A stretch of 64,000 nucleotides of DNA, taken from contig CALGIG010000070.1 of the NCBI GenBank assembly GCA_937915865.1, positions 47,886-111,885 of the forward strand, read 5' to 3'. The translations under genes and the position numbers were made by a program. The stretch is from an uncultured Prolixibacteraceae bacterium (GTDB lineage Bacteria > Bacteroidota > Bacteroidia > Bacteroidales > Prolixibacteraceae). Shown piece after piece: positions 1 through 6,808 of this stretch (its first letter is position 1; each line of letters starts with the position of its first letter). The notes under the pieces are model-generated. The model had not been told where the DNA came from and searched no databases. It worked only from the letters and a program-made list of their open reading frames with translations.

Positions 1-2136
1 TCTTCCTTTTTGCAGACTGGTCCTTTTGTGACTTTCCTGTAATTCATCCAAATCTAAACTCCATTTTTTTATTGGTAAAAATAATCCAGCATGTCCTTCG
101 CTATAACTATGCAAAAAACGTTCGCTTTTAAAAGCTGTGGTTGCAGATTTTTGTTTTCTTGAACTATATTTTGAGGGTACCAATAAATTTTGAGGGTCAT
201 GCATATCAATAGGATTGCGCTTGACTTTACTGTCAATTACTTCTACTTTCTTTTCGTAGGTCCCAAATGCAACATCGACATCACTTTGAACATATTCAGC
301 ACCATGATAAGAATTAATCTCTGGTGATGTAACTAAAGTTATTTTTACTTGACCATAAAAATGTCCTTCGTCAATAAGATTTTGAGGGAAGGGGAAGTCC
401 ATAATTTTGATATTAGATCCTTTATCAACGGCATCCATTAGAATCAGAGTAACTTCATTAGGATCATTAAATAAAATATCTCCAATTTTTGCTGGAAGAC
501 CAAACCCAATTTGATTTATCCTATCCAATAAATTAGCATCAAATTCCTCAGGGTGTTTTGCGGAATGAATCAGTAGTGCTTTAATGAGATCAGGATTGAA
601 TTCTTCTTTTAAAGATCCGGCCAATTCTGCAGCTAAGGCTGCTACACGTGGTGTACTATAACTCGTTCCTACGGCACTACATATTTTCCCGTCAGAAGAA
701 AATGATTTTACCCCATTAATATCAATCTTTCCATCTTTAAATCCGGCGTTTCCGCCATAATGTACCAGATCTGGTTTTATAACATCAGCGCATCCTGGCC
801 CAACCATTGAAAATGGAGAAGGATAATTTATGGGTGAAATATCTTGTTCTCTTTTGTCGTGAGCTAAAGACCCCACAACTAACGTTCTTATACTTTCAGA
901 GGCTTCAGTGATTCTACCTCTAGGAGCTGGTGTTGTTTTGGCAAAATTAGAGCAATTGCCTGCTGCTTTAACTATCAATATGTTATAATCGCTCTGTAAT
1001 TCGTCAAGATACCTTGCAAAATCGGAGTATTTACTATCTTCAATTGGAATATCATTTCCTATTGAAAAATTCCAAACTTTTACTTCGGGGTGACTTTTTA
1101 CCGCCTCCCGCATAAATTCAACCATCATGGGTTCGTCGATATATCCAAAATTATTATTTGGATAGATAACGGCTTCGGTTATCTTAAACGGCTTTGTACC
1201 AATCCAATCTTTTCCCTCCAATTCATCGCCGTAGTTAATAATTCCAGCAACAAAGGTTCCATGTGCTTTATCATATTCATTTAATCCGAAGGCTACGTAA
1301 CTGCCATTTTTCCAATCTCTTAAGTGCGGAATGTTACTGATTCCTTCATCAAACACTCCTATTTTAAAGTAGTCAATCCCTGGTTCAGGAGATTTTATTT
1401 TTATTTCACCATCCTCAAGAATTTCACTTTTGCTAAGACTTATGACCGGCATTTTTGTTATAGAAAAAATGCTTTCACTTTCGTTGGAATTAACTAAGGA
1501 TAAAGGCTTTACTGATGATACTCTATAGAGAATAAGATCCCTGGAATAATTCAACTTAATATAATTTACTCCCAACTCTTTGCACAGGTTTTCAAAGCTT
1601 CGCTGAGCAATTTCATTTAGATTATAATCTCCATAATTGATGAGTTTAACCTTCAAATCTCTTTCTTCGTTTTCAGTAACGTCAATGATGGGTAAAAAAT
1701 CATGTGCTTCTTCAATGGCTGATATGCCTACTATATTTTTCTCTGCATCTAGTATTTTGTTTTCAATTTCCTGTAAATCTTTAGGATTGTCAATTTTAAT
1801 TAATAGTTCTTCTTCTCCTATTAGCCCTATGATATTGATTTTCCGTCCTTTGTTAAAAATCTTCCCTATTTCGTTTCGGTACGTTTTTGCCAGCGCATCA
1901 TTATTTAGTTTTATCTTTACAACAGTGGGCAGATAATTATTGCTACTTGCCTTTTTCTGCACTTTTTCTTTCAATCCGCCAAAATAGCCTTTGAAATAAT
2001 TTATTCTTGCTTCAAGTTTTTCGCCTTCTAAACGAATACGAAGCCCTTGTGTCTCACTTTTAATAACGGGAAGGTTGTTTAAGGCCTTGTCGTTGTCCCG
2101 TTTTTTAAATAGTTTTATTGGTAAATTCCTTTCCAT
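1..2136 (-). CDS. Subtilisin-like S8 family serine peptidase, C-terminus beyond window
   Basis: Reading leftwards from the ATG at 2136, the frame stays open to base 1, so 712 residues are visible and the end is missing. The S8 catalytic set is present: Asp263 (GVFDEGI), His292 (AHGTFVAGI), oxyanion Asn394 (AAGN) and Ser492 (GTSYSTP). About 240 residues of unassigned N-terminal domain precede the protease, and at least 200 residues follow the catalytic Ser. No signal peptide is seen, so it probably acts in the cytoplasm. The start lies 4 bp after the stop of the AAA+ ATPase, so the two are almost certainly co-transcribed. Inference: the ATPase unfolds or gates substrates for the protease in a defence or toxin-like module. 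The family call is firm; the role is not. Confidence 0.88.
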   Translation of the reverse strand, partial: MERNLPIKLFKKRDNDKALNNLPVIKSETQGLRIRLEGEKLEARINYFKGYFGGLKEKVQKKASSNNYLPTVVKIKLNNDALAKTYRNEIGKIFNKGRKINIIGLIGEEELLIKIDNPKDLQEIENKILDAEKNIVGISAIEEAHDFLPIIDVTENEERDLKVKLINYGDYNLNEIAQRSFENLCKELGVNYIKLNYSRDLILYRVSSVKPLSLVNSNESESIFSITKMPVISLSKSEILEDGEIKIKSPEPGIDYFKIGVFDEGISNIPHLRDWKNGSYVAFGLNEYDKAHGTFVAGIINYGDELEGKDWIGTKPFKITEAVIYPNNNFGYIDEPMMVEFMREAVKSHPEVKVWNFSIGNDIPIEDSKYSDFARYLDELQSDYNILIVKAAGNCSNFAKTTPAPRGRITEASESIRTLVVGSLAHDKREQDISPINYPSPFSMVGPGCADVIKPDLVHYGGNAGFKDGKIDINGVKSFSSDGKICSAVGTSYSTPRVAALAAELAGSLKEEFNPDLIKALLIHSAKHPEEFDANLLDRINQIGFGLPAKIGDILFNDPNEVTLILMDAVDKGSNIKIMDFPFPQNLIDEGHFYGQVKITLVTSPEINSYHGAEYVQSDVDVAFGTYEKKVEVIDSKVKRNPIDMHDPQNLLVPSKYSSRKQKSATTAFKSERFLHSYSEGHAGLFLPIKKWSLDLDELQESHKRTSLQKGR

Positions 2137-2140
2137 ATAA

Positions 2141-3232
2141 TTAGTCTTTCAGATTGTTTCTAATTTGACGGATTGAGACATTTAATAAATCAGCAATTTG
2201 CAGCTTTGGTACGCCATTATCATTCAGATATTTTATTAATTCATCTGAAGTAAAATTACCGTGCTTTTCAAATTGAAAATTCTCAATTAATAAATCATCA
2301 ATTATAATTTTATCTCGATTCCCGATAATAGCTTGAGTAATTGCATTAGTTACAATAGAACGAATATCTGATGGCGTCTTTTGCGACAGCAAGTGAATAA
2401 CCTTATCCATCTTTCTTTTATCTGAAGAGAAATCATGATTATAGTTATTTGCGTAAAGGGTTAAAAGTTTTCGAATCCCTTCAGCTCCAGGCTGGCTAAC
2501 TTCGATAACACTATTAAATCTCCGCCAAATAGCTTTATCCAACAATTCCGGATGGTTTGTTGCTGCTATCAAAATATTATTATGCGAAAATTGATCTATA
2601 TTTTGCAATAAGCTATTAATTACTCTTTTTAATTCACCCATTTCATGTTGGTCATCTCTTGCTTTAGCAATGGCATCAAATTCATCTAAAAATAATATGC
2701 ATGGCTTACTGTCGGCATATTCAAATACTCTTCGGATATTTTTTGAAGTATTACCCAATAATGACGATATTAATGAATCCAGTCTTGCGGTAACCAAAGG
2801 CAATTTTGTTTGTGCTGATATATATTTTGCAATTGTTGTTTTTCCCACTCCAGGAGCACCATACAGCAATAAAGTGCTTTGCAAAGGAAACCCCAATGAC
2901 TTTATTTTATCTTTATTTTCTATATGCTTTATAAAATCAAACACCTTATTCTCAACAGTCTCTGGAAGGATTACTTCAAGATTAACTTCTGAGGGATTAA
3001 AAATATCAACAATGCTTAGTCGCGATTCTGTGTCAACGGGTGCTGTGTTAATTAATTGCTCCATAGATAGGGTGGTGGCTCCTTTGTTATCTATAACGTT
3101 CCTTATGCCCTTTGCCAACTGTAAATTTCCTTCCTCAGTTAACTTGTCTGCTAATTTTCTTGCATATTGAATGACTTTGGCTGGCTCGCATTTAAGTCCC
3201 CCTTCTATTATTTTTATTATTTCAGTATACAT
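2141..3232 (-). CDS. AAA+ ATPase with C-terminal helix-turn-helix, partner of S8 peptidase
   Basis: This 363-residue protein has a classic AAA+ core: Walker A GAPGVGKT at 125-132, Walker B ILFLDEFD at 179-186, a sensor-1 ATN near 224-226 and an arginine pair at 237-238. The last ~25 residues (GVPKLQIADLLNVSIRQIR) read like a helix-turn-helix. A helical segment of about 80 residues precedes the ATPase domain. It is the first gene of a two-gene minus-strand operon with the S8 peptidase 4 bp downstream. The ATG at 3232 lies about 22 bp below the expected transcription start of a good Bacteroidota promoter. The HTH and the repeated operator-like sites suggest that it may repress its own operon. 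The cellular target is unknown. Confidence 0.9.
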   Translation of the reverse strand: MYTEIIKIIEGGLKCEPAKVIQYARKLADKLTEEGNLQLAKGIRNVIDNKGATTLSMEQLINTAPVDTESRLSIVDIFNPSEVNLEVILPETVENKVFDFIKHIENKDKIKSLGFPLQSTLLLYGAPGVGKTTIAKYISAQTKLPLVTARLDSLISSLLGNTSKNIRRVFEYADSKPCILFLDEFDAIAKARDDQHEMGELKRVINSLLQNIDQFSHNNILIAATNHPELLDKAIWRRFNSVIEVSQPGAEGIRKLLTLYANNYNHDFSSDKRKMDKVIHLLSQKTPSDIRSIVTNAITQAIIGNRDKIIIDDLLIENFQFEKHGNFTSDELIKYLNDNGVPKLQIADLLNVSIRQIRNNLKD

Positions 3233-3255
3233 GGATGTTTATTATAATGATTTTG

Positions 3256-3291
3256 TGATACAAATATATGATATTTCGTCATTAATTCAAA
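3256..3291 (-). promoter_or_regulatory. Promoter of AAA-ATPase/S8 operon with overlapping operator half-site
   Basis: On the minus strand a TTTG box (3291-3288) is followed after exactly 19 bp by TATATTTG (3268-3261), matching the Bacteroidota consensus TTTG-N19-TAnnTTTG. The motif TGATACAAAT (3256-3265, plus strand) overlaps the -7 box and is the third copy of the motif that makes up the inverted repeat at 3322-3361. A bound protein would therefore block initiation. Confidence 0.75.
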
Positions 3292-3321
3292 TTAAATCGG
3301 AATAAAAATAACAAATAATGT

Positions 3322-3361
3322 AACATTTGTATCAAAAAACGTGTTGTGTGATACAAATGTT
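3322..3361. promoter_or_regulatory. Perfect 13-bp inverted repeat, operator-like
   Basis: AACATTTGTATCA (3322-3334) and TGATACAAATGTT (3349-3361) are exact reverse complements separated by 14 bp. The core TGATACAAAT recurs over the promoter at 3256-3265. Spacing and position upstream of the -33 box suggest a dimeric or multimeric regulator, possibly the ATPase's own HTH. Confidence 0.6.
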
Positions 3362-3656
3362 ATTATTGGTCAATGATTTACATAGTGAGAAAATCCAAGA
3401 AAACTATTTTTGAATTATTTTAACGTGGCCGTGGTTGTGTTTAACCAGAAATCTTGCTTATAGAACCCTGCTTCTAATACATCTTCAGATCCCTTTTTCG
3501 AGTAATTTCTTTAATGTTGAATCTTGTCAGGAAACTATTTATAAAAAACTAATTTGAATTTTCATTGTCCAATACTTTCAAGTCAGCATGAATTCCGGTC
3601 TTTCCTATTTTTCATTTCGCTAATGTACTTTGGATATATAAAGCTCAGAAAAGTAG

Positions 3657-3939
3657 TACTCTCACTTAATTTTCTCACCAAAGTTATTTACGCATTCCGG
3701 AAAAGTCAAGGGTGGCTTTTCTCTCCAATTCTTATGAAAACCACACTTCGTGCTCGGTCAAAAACCGAACGCCCTTTGACCGTTTTGCGCTCAGGGAGTT
3801 TTCGGTTTTGTGACATTCGCCCTTGACTAGAATCCGGTCTGCTCAATGGTTCACGGTTCAAAATTAACCGGCGAGCTAGACAAATCCTGAGTTAAGCGAA
3901 GGAAGCCAAAACAAGTCCGCAGGGCAGCGGCAAAATCAA
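3657..3939 (+). repeat. Structured leader repeat, full-length copy A
   Basis: This ~280-bp element ends directly at the ATG of the next gene and recurs at 9658-9937 and 11229-11507. It has a long outer stem (3697-3712 with 3820-3837, core GTCAAGGG/CCCTTGAC), an inner AAAACCGAA/TTCGGTTTT stem, a short stem TCCT/AGGA (3885-3888 with 3900-3903, 11-nt loop) and a terminal hairpin CCGC-AGGGCA-GCGG (3917-3930) 9 nt before the start. The stretch 3292-3656 holds no recognisable gene. Confidence 0.75.
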
Positions 3940-4374
3940 ATGAAAGATTCAAACGAATGGGAAATTGTTTCCACCTATTCAACACGGGAAGCTGTTGCAG
4001 ATGGCTTTCTTGTCAAAGTTGAAGCCAAGGCTTCAGAAGAAGCAGGTATTAAGTATCCTGTTTACCTTACACGTGCCGCCTGGGACAAATATGTCGAAGT
4101 TCCCAAAGGCATGGAACAAGTTCAAAACCTTTCAGACCGCCTTTGGGATGTGCTGTATATGTTTGCTTTTCACGCCCGGAATGTTTCTTCCAATTATTTA
4201 CAGTTTGATTTTATCAGCTTTATGCCTGATGAAGGTAACTGGGAGCCTAATGAAAAGCTTGAATCTCCTGAAAATCGACTCAACAGACTGGTTACCCTTA
4301 AATCCGTGATTCAGGCCCAGGATTTCGACGACCCGTCACCTGCCATTTTTATCATGAAACCTAACGAAGACTGA
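3940..4374 (+). CDS. DUF6573-like small protein
   Basis: 144 residues, no signal peptide or membrane segment. The pattern STREAVADGFLVKV, then EEAGIKYPVYLTRAAWDKYV and RLWDVLYMFAFHAR resembles the DUF6573 family, small proteins of unknown function found on plasmids and integrative elements. The start is fixed by the leader repeat, whose terminal hairpin ends 9 nt upstream, the same spacing as at four other genes here. The next gene starts 2 bp after the stop, so three small genes (to 4885) form an operon that ends at a terminator. No enzymatic motif is visible. Confidence 0.7.
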   Translation: MKDSNEWEIVSTYSTREAVADGFLVKVEAKASEEAGIKYPVYLTRAAWDKYVEVPKGMEQVQNLSDRLWDVLYMFAFHARNVSSNYLQFDFISFMPDEGNWEPNEKLESPENRLNRLVTLKSVIQAQDFDDPSPAIFIMKPNED

Positions 4375-4376
4375 TT

Positions 4377-4646
4377 ATGGCAACTCAAAAATCATCAGGG
4401 AATTTCCTCCGTACGGGGGAGGTTTCTTTTAACGGCTTTATTGCCGGACTTGCTGAGTCCAAAGACAAATACAATCGACATAAAAGCATGGTTTTGTACG
4501 GTTCAACTTTCATCATCTCAGCATACAAAACCGGAGAAAAGCTTCTGGTAAAGCAGGAATTCAACATTGACGAACTGACTAAAGCCAGAAGGTTCTACCG
4601 GTCGATCCGTTTTTTCAAGCATCATTCAACCTGGCTTCAGGAATAA
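4377..4646 (+). CDS. Small conserved-looking protein of unknown function
   Basis: 89 residues, basic, no membrane segment. I do not recognise a domain. It begins 2 bp after the stop of the DUF6573-like gene and ends 11 bp before the next start, and its codon use matches its neighbours, which supports a real gene translated as part of the operon. The sequence SFNGFIAGLAESKDKYNRHKSMVLYG and the aromatic-rich C-terminus give no functional clue. Confidence 0.6.
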   Translation: MATQKSSGNFLRTGEVSFNGFIAGLAESKDKYNRHKSMVLYGSTFIISAYKTGEKLLVKQEFNIDELTKARRFYRSIRFFKHHSTWLQE

Positions 4647-4657
4647 ATCAGCAGACT

Positions 4658-4885
4658 ATGGAAAAACACTGGACAGCTTATCTGCCGGAAGCCGGTAGTA
4701 TAAGACGAAAAGGCGAGGATATTTTGTATCTGCATAGTTTATTGGTTCTGGCAAAAAATGAAGTTCAGCAGCTAAATCGAAAGATTGCTGATCTGGAAGA
4801 TGAAACTTTCCGGATGGCCAAAACAGATTGGTCTATCGAGGAAATTGCTGAAGCCAAGCAGAAGGCAAAACGAAAGAGTACTTAA
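4658..4885 (+). CDS. Small coiled-coil protein
   Basis: 75 residues. The segment from about residue 25 to 50 (LHSLLVLAKNEVQQLNRKIADLEDETFRM) has heptad-like leucine spacing and is likely a short coiled coil; the C-terminus is strongly basic (EAKQKAKRKST). It is the last gene of the three-gene operon and is followed 6 bp later by a strong terminator. Function unknown. Confidence 0.6.
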   Translation: MEKHWTAYLPEAGSIRRKGEDILYLHSLLVLAKNEVQQLNRKIADLEDETFRMAKTDWSIEEIAEAKQKAKRKST

Positions 4886-4890
4886 CAACT

Positions 4891-4913
4891 GGGGCAGTTT
4901 TGCCCCTTTTTTT
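4891..4913 (+). terminator. Rho-independent terminator
   Basis: GGGGCA (4891-4896), loop GTTT, TGCCCC (4901-4906), then seven T. It closes the three-gene operon starting at 3940. Confidence 0.85.
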
Positions 4914-5585
4914 ACTCGTAATAAAGCCATTCTCTCCCCAAAATCAATATGAAACATCAGAATAGCAGCCCCCATGCCTGCGGCCTGTGGCTTTCCATCG
5001 TCCGGCATTCCCAAGCTTGCCTGTCACTTCGTCCCACCTTATTTGCTCTCCGTCCACTGTCATCCACGAGCCTCGTCATCCCGCGCAAGAGAGGCAGATT
5101 CCATTTCATTCCATCAGCTACACTTGCTTTTGCCTTTTCCTCACGTAACAGAAAGTTTGATATAACCCAATTCTTGAAAATGAGAATACCGTTTTCTATT
5201 GTGAAAGCGGTTTTTACTCCCCAATGATATGCCTTTTCGGATTTTGAGTTTAGAACGTCAATCGCCATTTTGCCACCTTTTAATATTCGCTTCAGGCTTT
5301 TTTTCTGTCTGTGACATGCATCTTCATTAAGCTGATCAGATATTGTCCGTTGAACTGTCAAATCCGTGCAGTTCATTGGCCTTCAGAAACCTGTATTAAG
5401 CTTGTTCGAATAATTGCATCGCTTGGACACTGATGAAGGACTTCCGGTTCAAGGCTATCTTTGCATATCCCTTTTCGGCAATGGCTTTTCGGAGAAACTT
5501 GGTCACAACGAATTTTTAAGACAAGCTAAGAATTCTCTGCAAATGTTGGACACGTTTGTGGCGGCCAGTCTCCTCAATCAAAGAT
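4914..5585. other. Gene-poor stretch, no convincing gene
   Basis: Open frames exist on both strands (for example 4957-5376 minus and 5414-5671 plus), but none shows a recognisable domain, a plausible start context or normal residue composition. The plus frame also runs into the leader motif at 5586. I see nothing definite here. Confidence 0.4.
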
Positions 5586-5694
5586 TTTCCCGGCATATCC
5601 TCGCTATGTTCCGGTATTCCAGTTCCTCCCTGATTGCGCCAAAATCCGTGTCCTGTTCACCTGGCACATAATTTTAACTTTAAAAATTCACGTT
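5586..5694 (+). repeat. Second leader motif family, copy L1
   Basis: The block TTTCCCGGCATATCCT, then GGTATTCC-A-GTTCCT, then GGCACATAATTTT just before the ATG is shared, with small changes, with 6213-6324. Both copies lie directly upstream of a small gene. The paired CGGCATATCC/GGTATTCC segments could form a stem with one mismatch and one bulge. Confidence 0.5.
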
Positions 5695-6003
5695 ATGACA
5701 ACTTTTGAAAAGCATTACATTGGGAAAGGAACTCAGATTAATAATCTTGACATCGTAAAAGTAGTTCTTCCGGCAGAAGGTATTGAAGCAGCCATGTTTG
5801 AAAGGGAGGGAATCAAATATCTTGGTTTTGAAGTGGCAAAAATGAAAGCCCCCGACCAATTCGGCAGAACACATACCTGCTACTATCAAACCAAAGTGCA
5901 AAAAGCAGACTCAACCTATGCGCAGCCTGAAAAACAGAAAAAGGCGAAAAAAACTTCGAAGAAAGAACCCGCAGTTCCTGAAGAGGATGATCTGCCATTC
6001 TAA
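5695..6003 (+). CDS. Small protein with SSB-like acidic C-terminal tip
   Basis: 102 residues. The N-terminal ~75 residues (HYIGKGTQINNLDIVKVVLP, then EGIKYLGFEVAKMKAPDQFGRTHTCYY) look like a compact beta-rich domain that I cannot assign. A Lys/Ala/Pro-rich linker follows, and the protein ends in EEDDLPF, very like the DDDIPF tip by which single-stranded DNA-binding protein recruits repair and replication partners. The arrangement of small domain, flexible linker and tip resembles SSB, but an OB fold is not evident. Inference: it may compete for or recruit SSB partners during element replication or transfer. Confidence 0.65.
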   Translation: MTTFEKHYIGKGTQINNLDIVKVVLPAEGIEAAMFEREGIKYLGFEVAKMKAPDQFGRTHTCYYQTKVQKADSTYAQPEKQKKAKKTSKKEPAVPEEDDLPF

Positions 6004-6012
6004 AATTCCTCA

Positions 6013-6034
6013 AAAAGCCGAAAGGCTTTTTTTT
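6013..6034 (+). terminator. Rho-independent terminator
   Basis: AAAGCC-GAAA-GGCTTT followed by a T run, starting 10 bp after the stop of the gene at 5695-6003. Confidence 0.8.
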
Positions 6035-6212
6035 ATGGTCGTACAGTTATAAATGTTATTCGCTTACCCTTTATTCCGGTTTTTACCGGTTCCCGATACT
6101 TCTATCCATTACCATTGAGCTGATCAGGTAAGTGTTTCATTGCTTGTTTTTATGAAATTATACGCGAAGATGCAAGGCCCATTTGGAACCGCAGGGCAGA
6201 CTACACAAAGAA

Positions 6213-6324
6213 TTTCCGGCATATCCTACCTCGACAAATCGAGGCTTTACGGTATTCCGTTCCTGTTTGTGTATTCCGAAATGGACCTTACGGCGAAAGG
6301 CATATAATTTTTAAAAACTATCGC
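6213..6324 (+). repeat. Second leader motif family, copy L2
   Basis: Shares TTTCCGGCATATCCT, GGTATTCCGTTCCT and GGCATATAATTTTT with 5586-5694. It carries an inner hairpin CCTCG-acaaat-CGAGG, and flanking GGCCCATTTGGAA (from 6177) can pair with TTCCGAAATGGACC. An 11-nt match to the terminal hairpin of the other leader family (CCGCAGGGCAG, near 6189) lies just upstream. Confidence 0.5.
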
Positions 6325-6495
6325 ATGAAGACTTACATTTCAAAACTAGCCAAAGACAATGAGGATAATGGTTCAGCTTGGGAATCTTTCACAGAGTACC
6401 TAAATACAGTTTATTACGAAGGAGCTTCAGAATCCCTCGATCCTGAACTCGTTCAATTTGAATATTCAGCTTTTTTGAGTTGTTACGGGAATTAA
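6325..6495 (+). CDS. Small acidic protein of unknown function
   Basis: 56 residues starting MKTYISKLAKDNED and ending FEYSAFLSCYGN, acidic and rich in Glu, Asp and Tyr. The ATG sits at the end of leader copy L2, as the gene at 5695 does for L1, which is the main reason for accepting it. Its stop codon lies inside the loop of a perfect terminator hairpin. No domain recognised. Confidence 0.55.
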   Translation: MKTYISKLAKDNEDNGSAWESFTEYLNTVYYEGASESLDPELVQFEYSAFLSCYGN

Positions 6496-6510
6496 CCGTA
6501 ACAACTTTTT
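6478..6510 (+). terminator. Rho-independent terminator overlapping the stop codon
   Basis: AGTTGTTACGG (6478-6488) and CCGTAACAACT (6496-6506) pair perfectly over 11 bp around a 7-nt loop, followed by a T run. The stop codon of the preceding gene is in the loop. Confidence 0.85.
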
Positions 6511-6631
6511 CCTATTTCAGCAAAAAAAGGATCGCTTTTGTTGAAAAGTTGGTTGCAAAATCCAATTAACAATAATGCTTAATTTATTTGCTTATCGTAA
6601 CTTGCACGTTGAAAAGAACGGCTAAAATAAC

Positions 6632-6793
6632 AAATGGCCAAGAAGAACAATAGCAGCAATCAAGCAAAGTGTGAAAGCCAAATTGAAAGTTGCCGTTAAA
6701 AGCATCCTTCGAAAATATGGCTATCCACTCGATATGCAATTATTGACCACCGAAACCGTTTTAAAACAGGCAGAATTGATTACCGTTAGATGA
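6632..6793 (+). pseudogene. C-terminal remnant of type I restriction endonuclease subunit (HsdR-like)
   Basis: The frame encodes IKQSVKAKLKVAV, then SILRKYGYPLDMQ and TETVLKQAELI before a TGA at 6791. This matches the conserved C-terminal tail of HsdR-type proteins (KAKLR-VKRILRKYGYPPD-TVLxQAE). No start and no upstream coding sequence exist: in-frame stops occur shortly before 6632. It is the scar of a lost type I restriction system. Confidence 0.65.
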
Positions 6794-6808
6794 AGAAAAA
6801 GCATTAAA

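Noticed and set aside
4957..5376. 139-codon minus-strand frame
   Set aside because: No domain, atypical composition, no start context, and it overlaps the terminator side of the previous operon; probably chance.
5414..5671. 85-codon plus-strand frame
   Set aside because: Its 3' half is the L1 leader motif shared with a non-coding region, so coding is unlikely.
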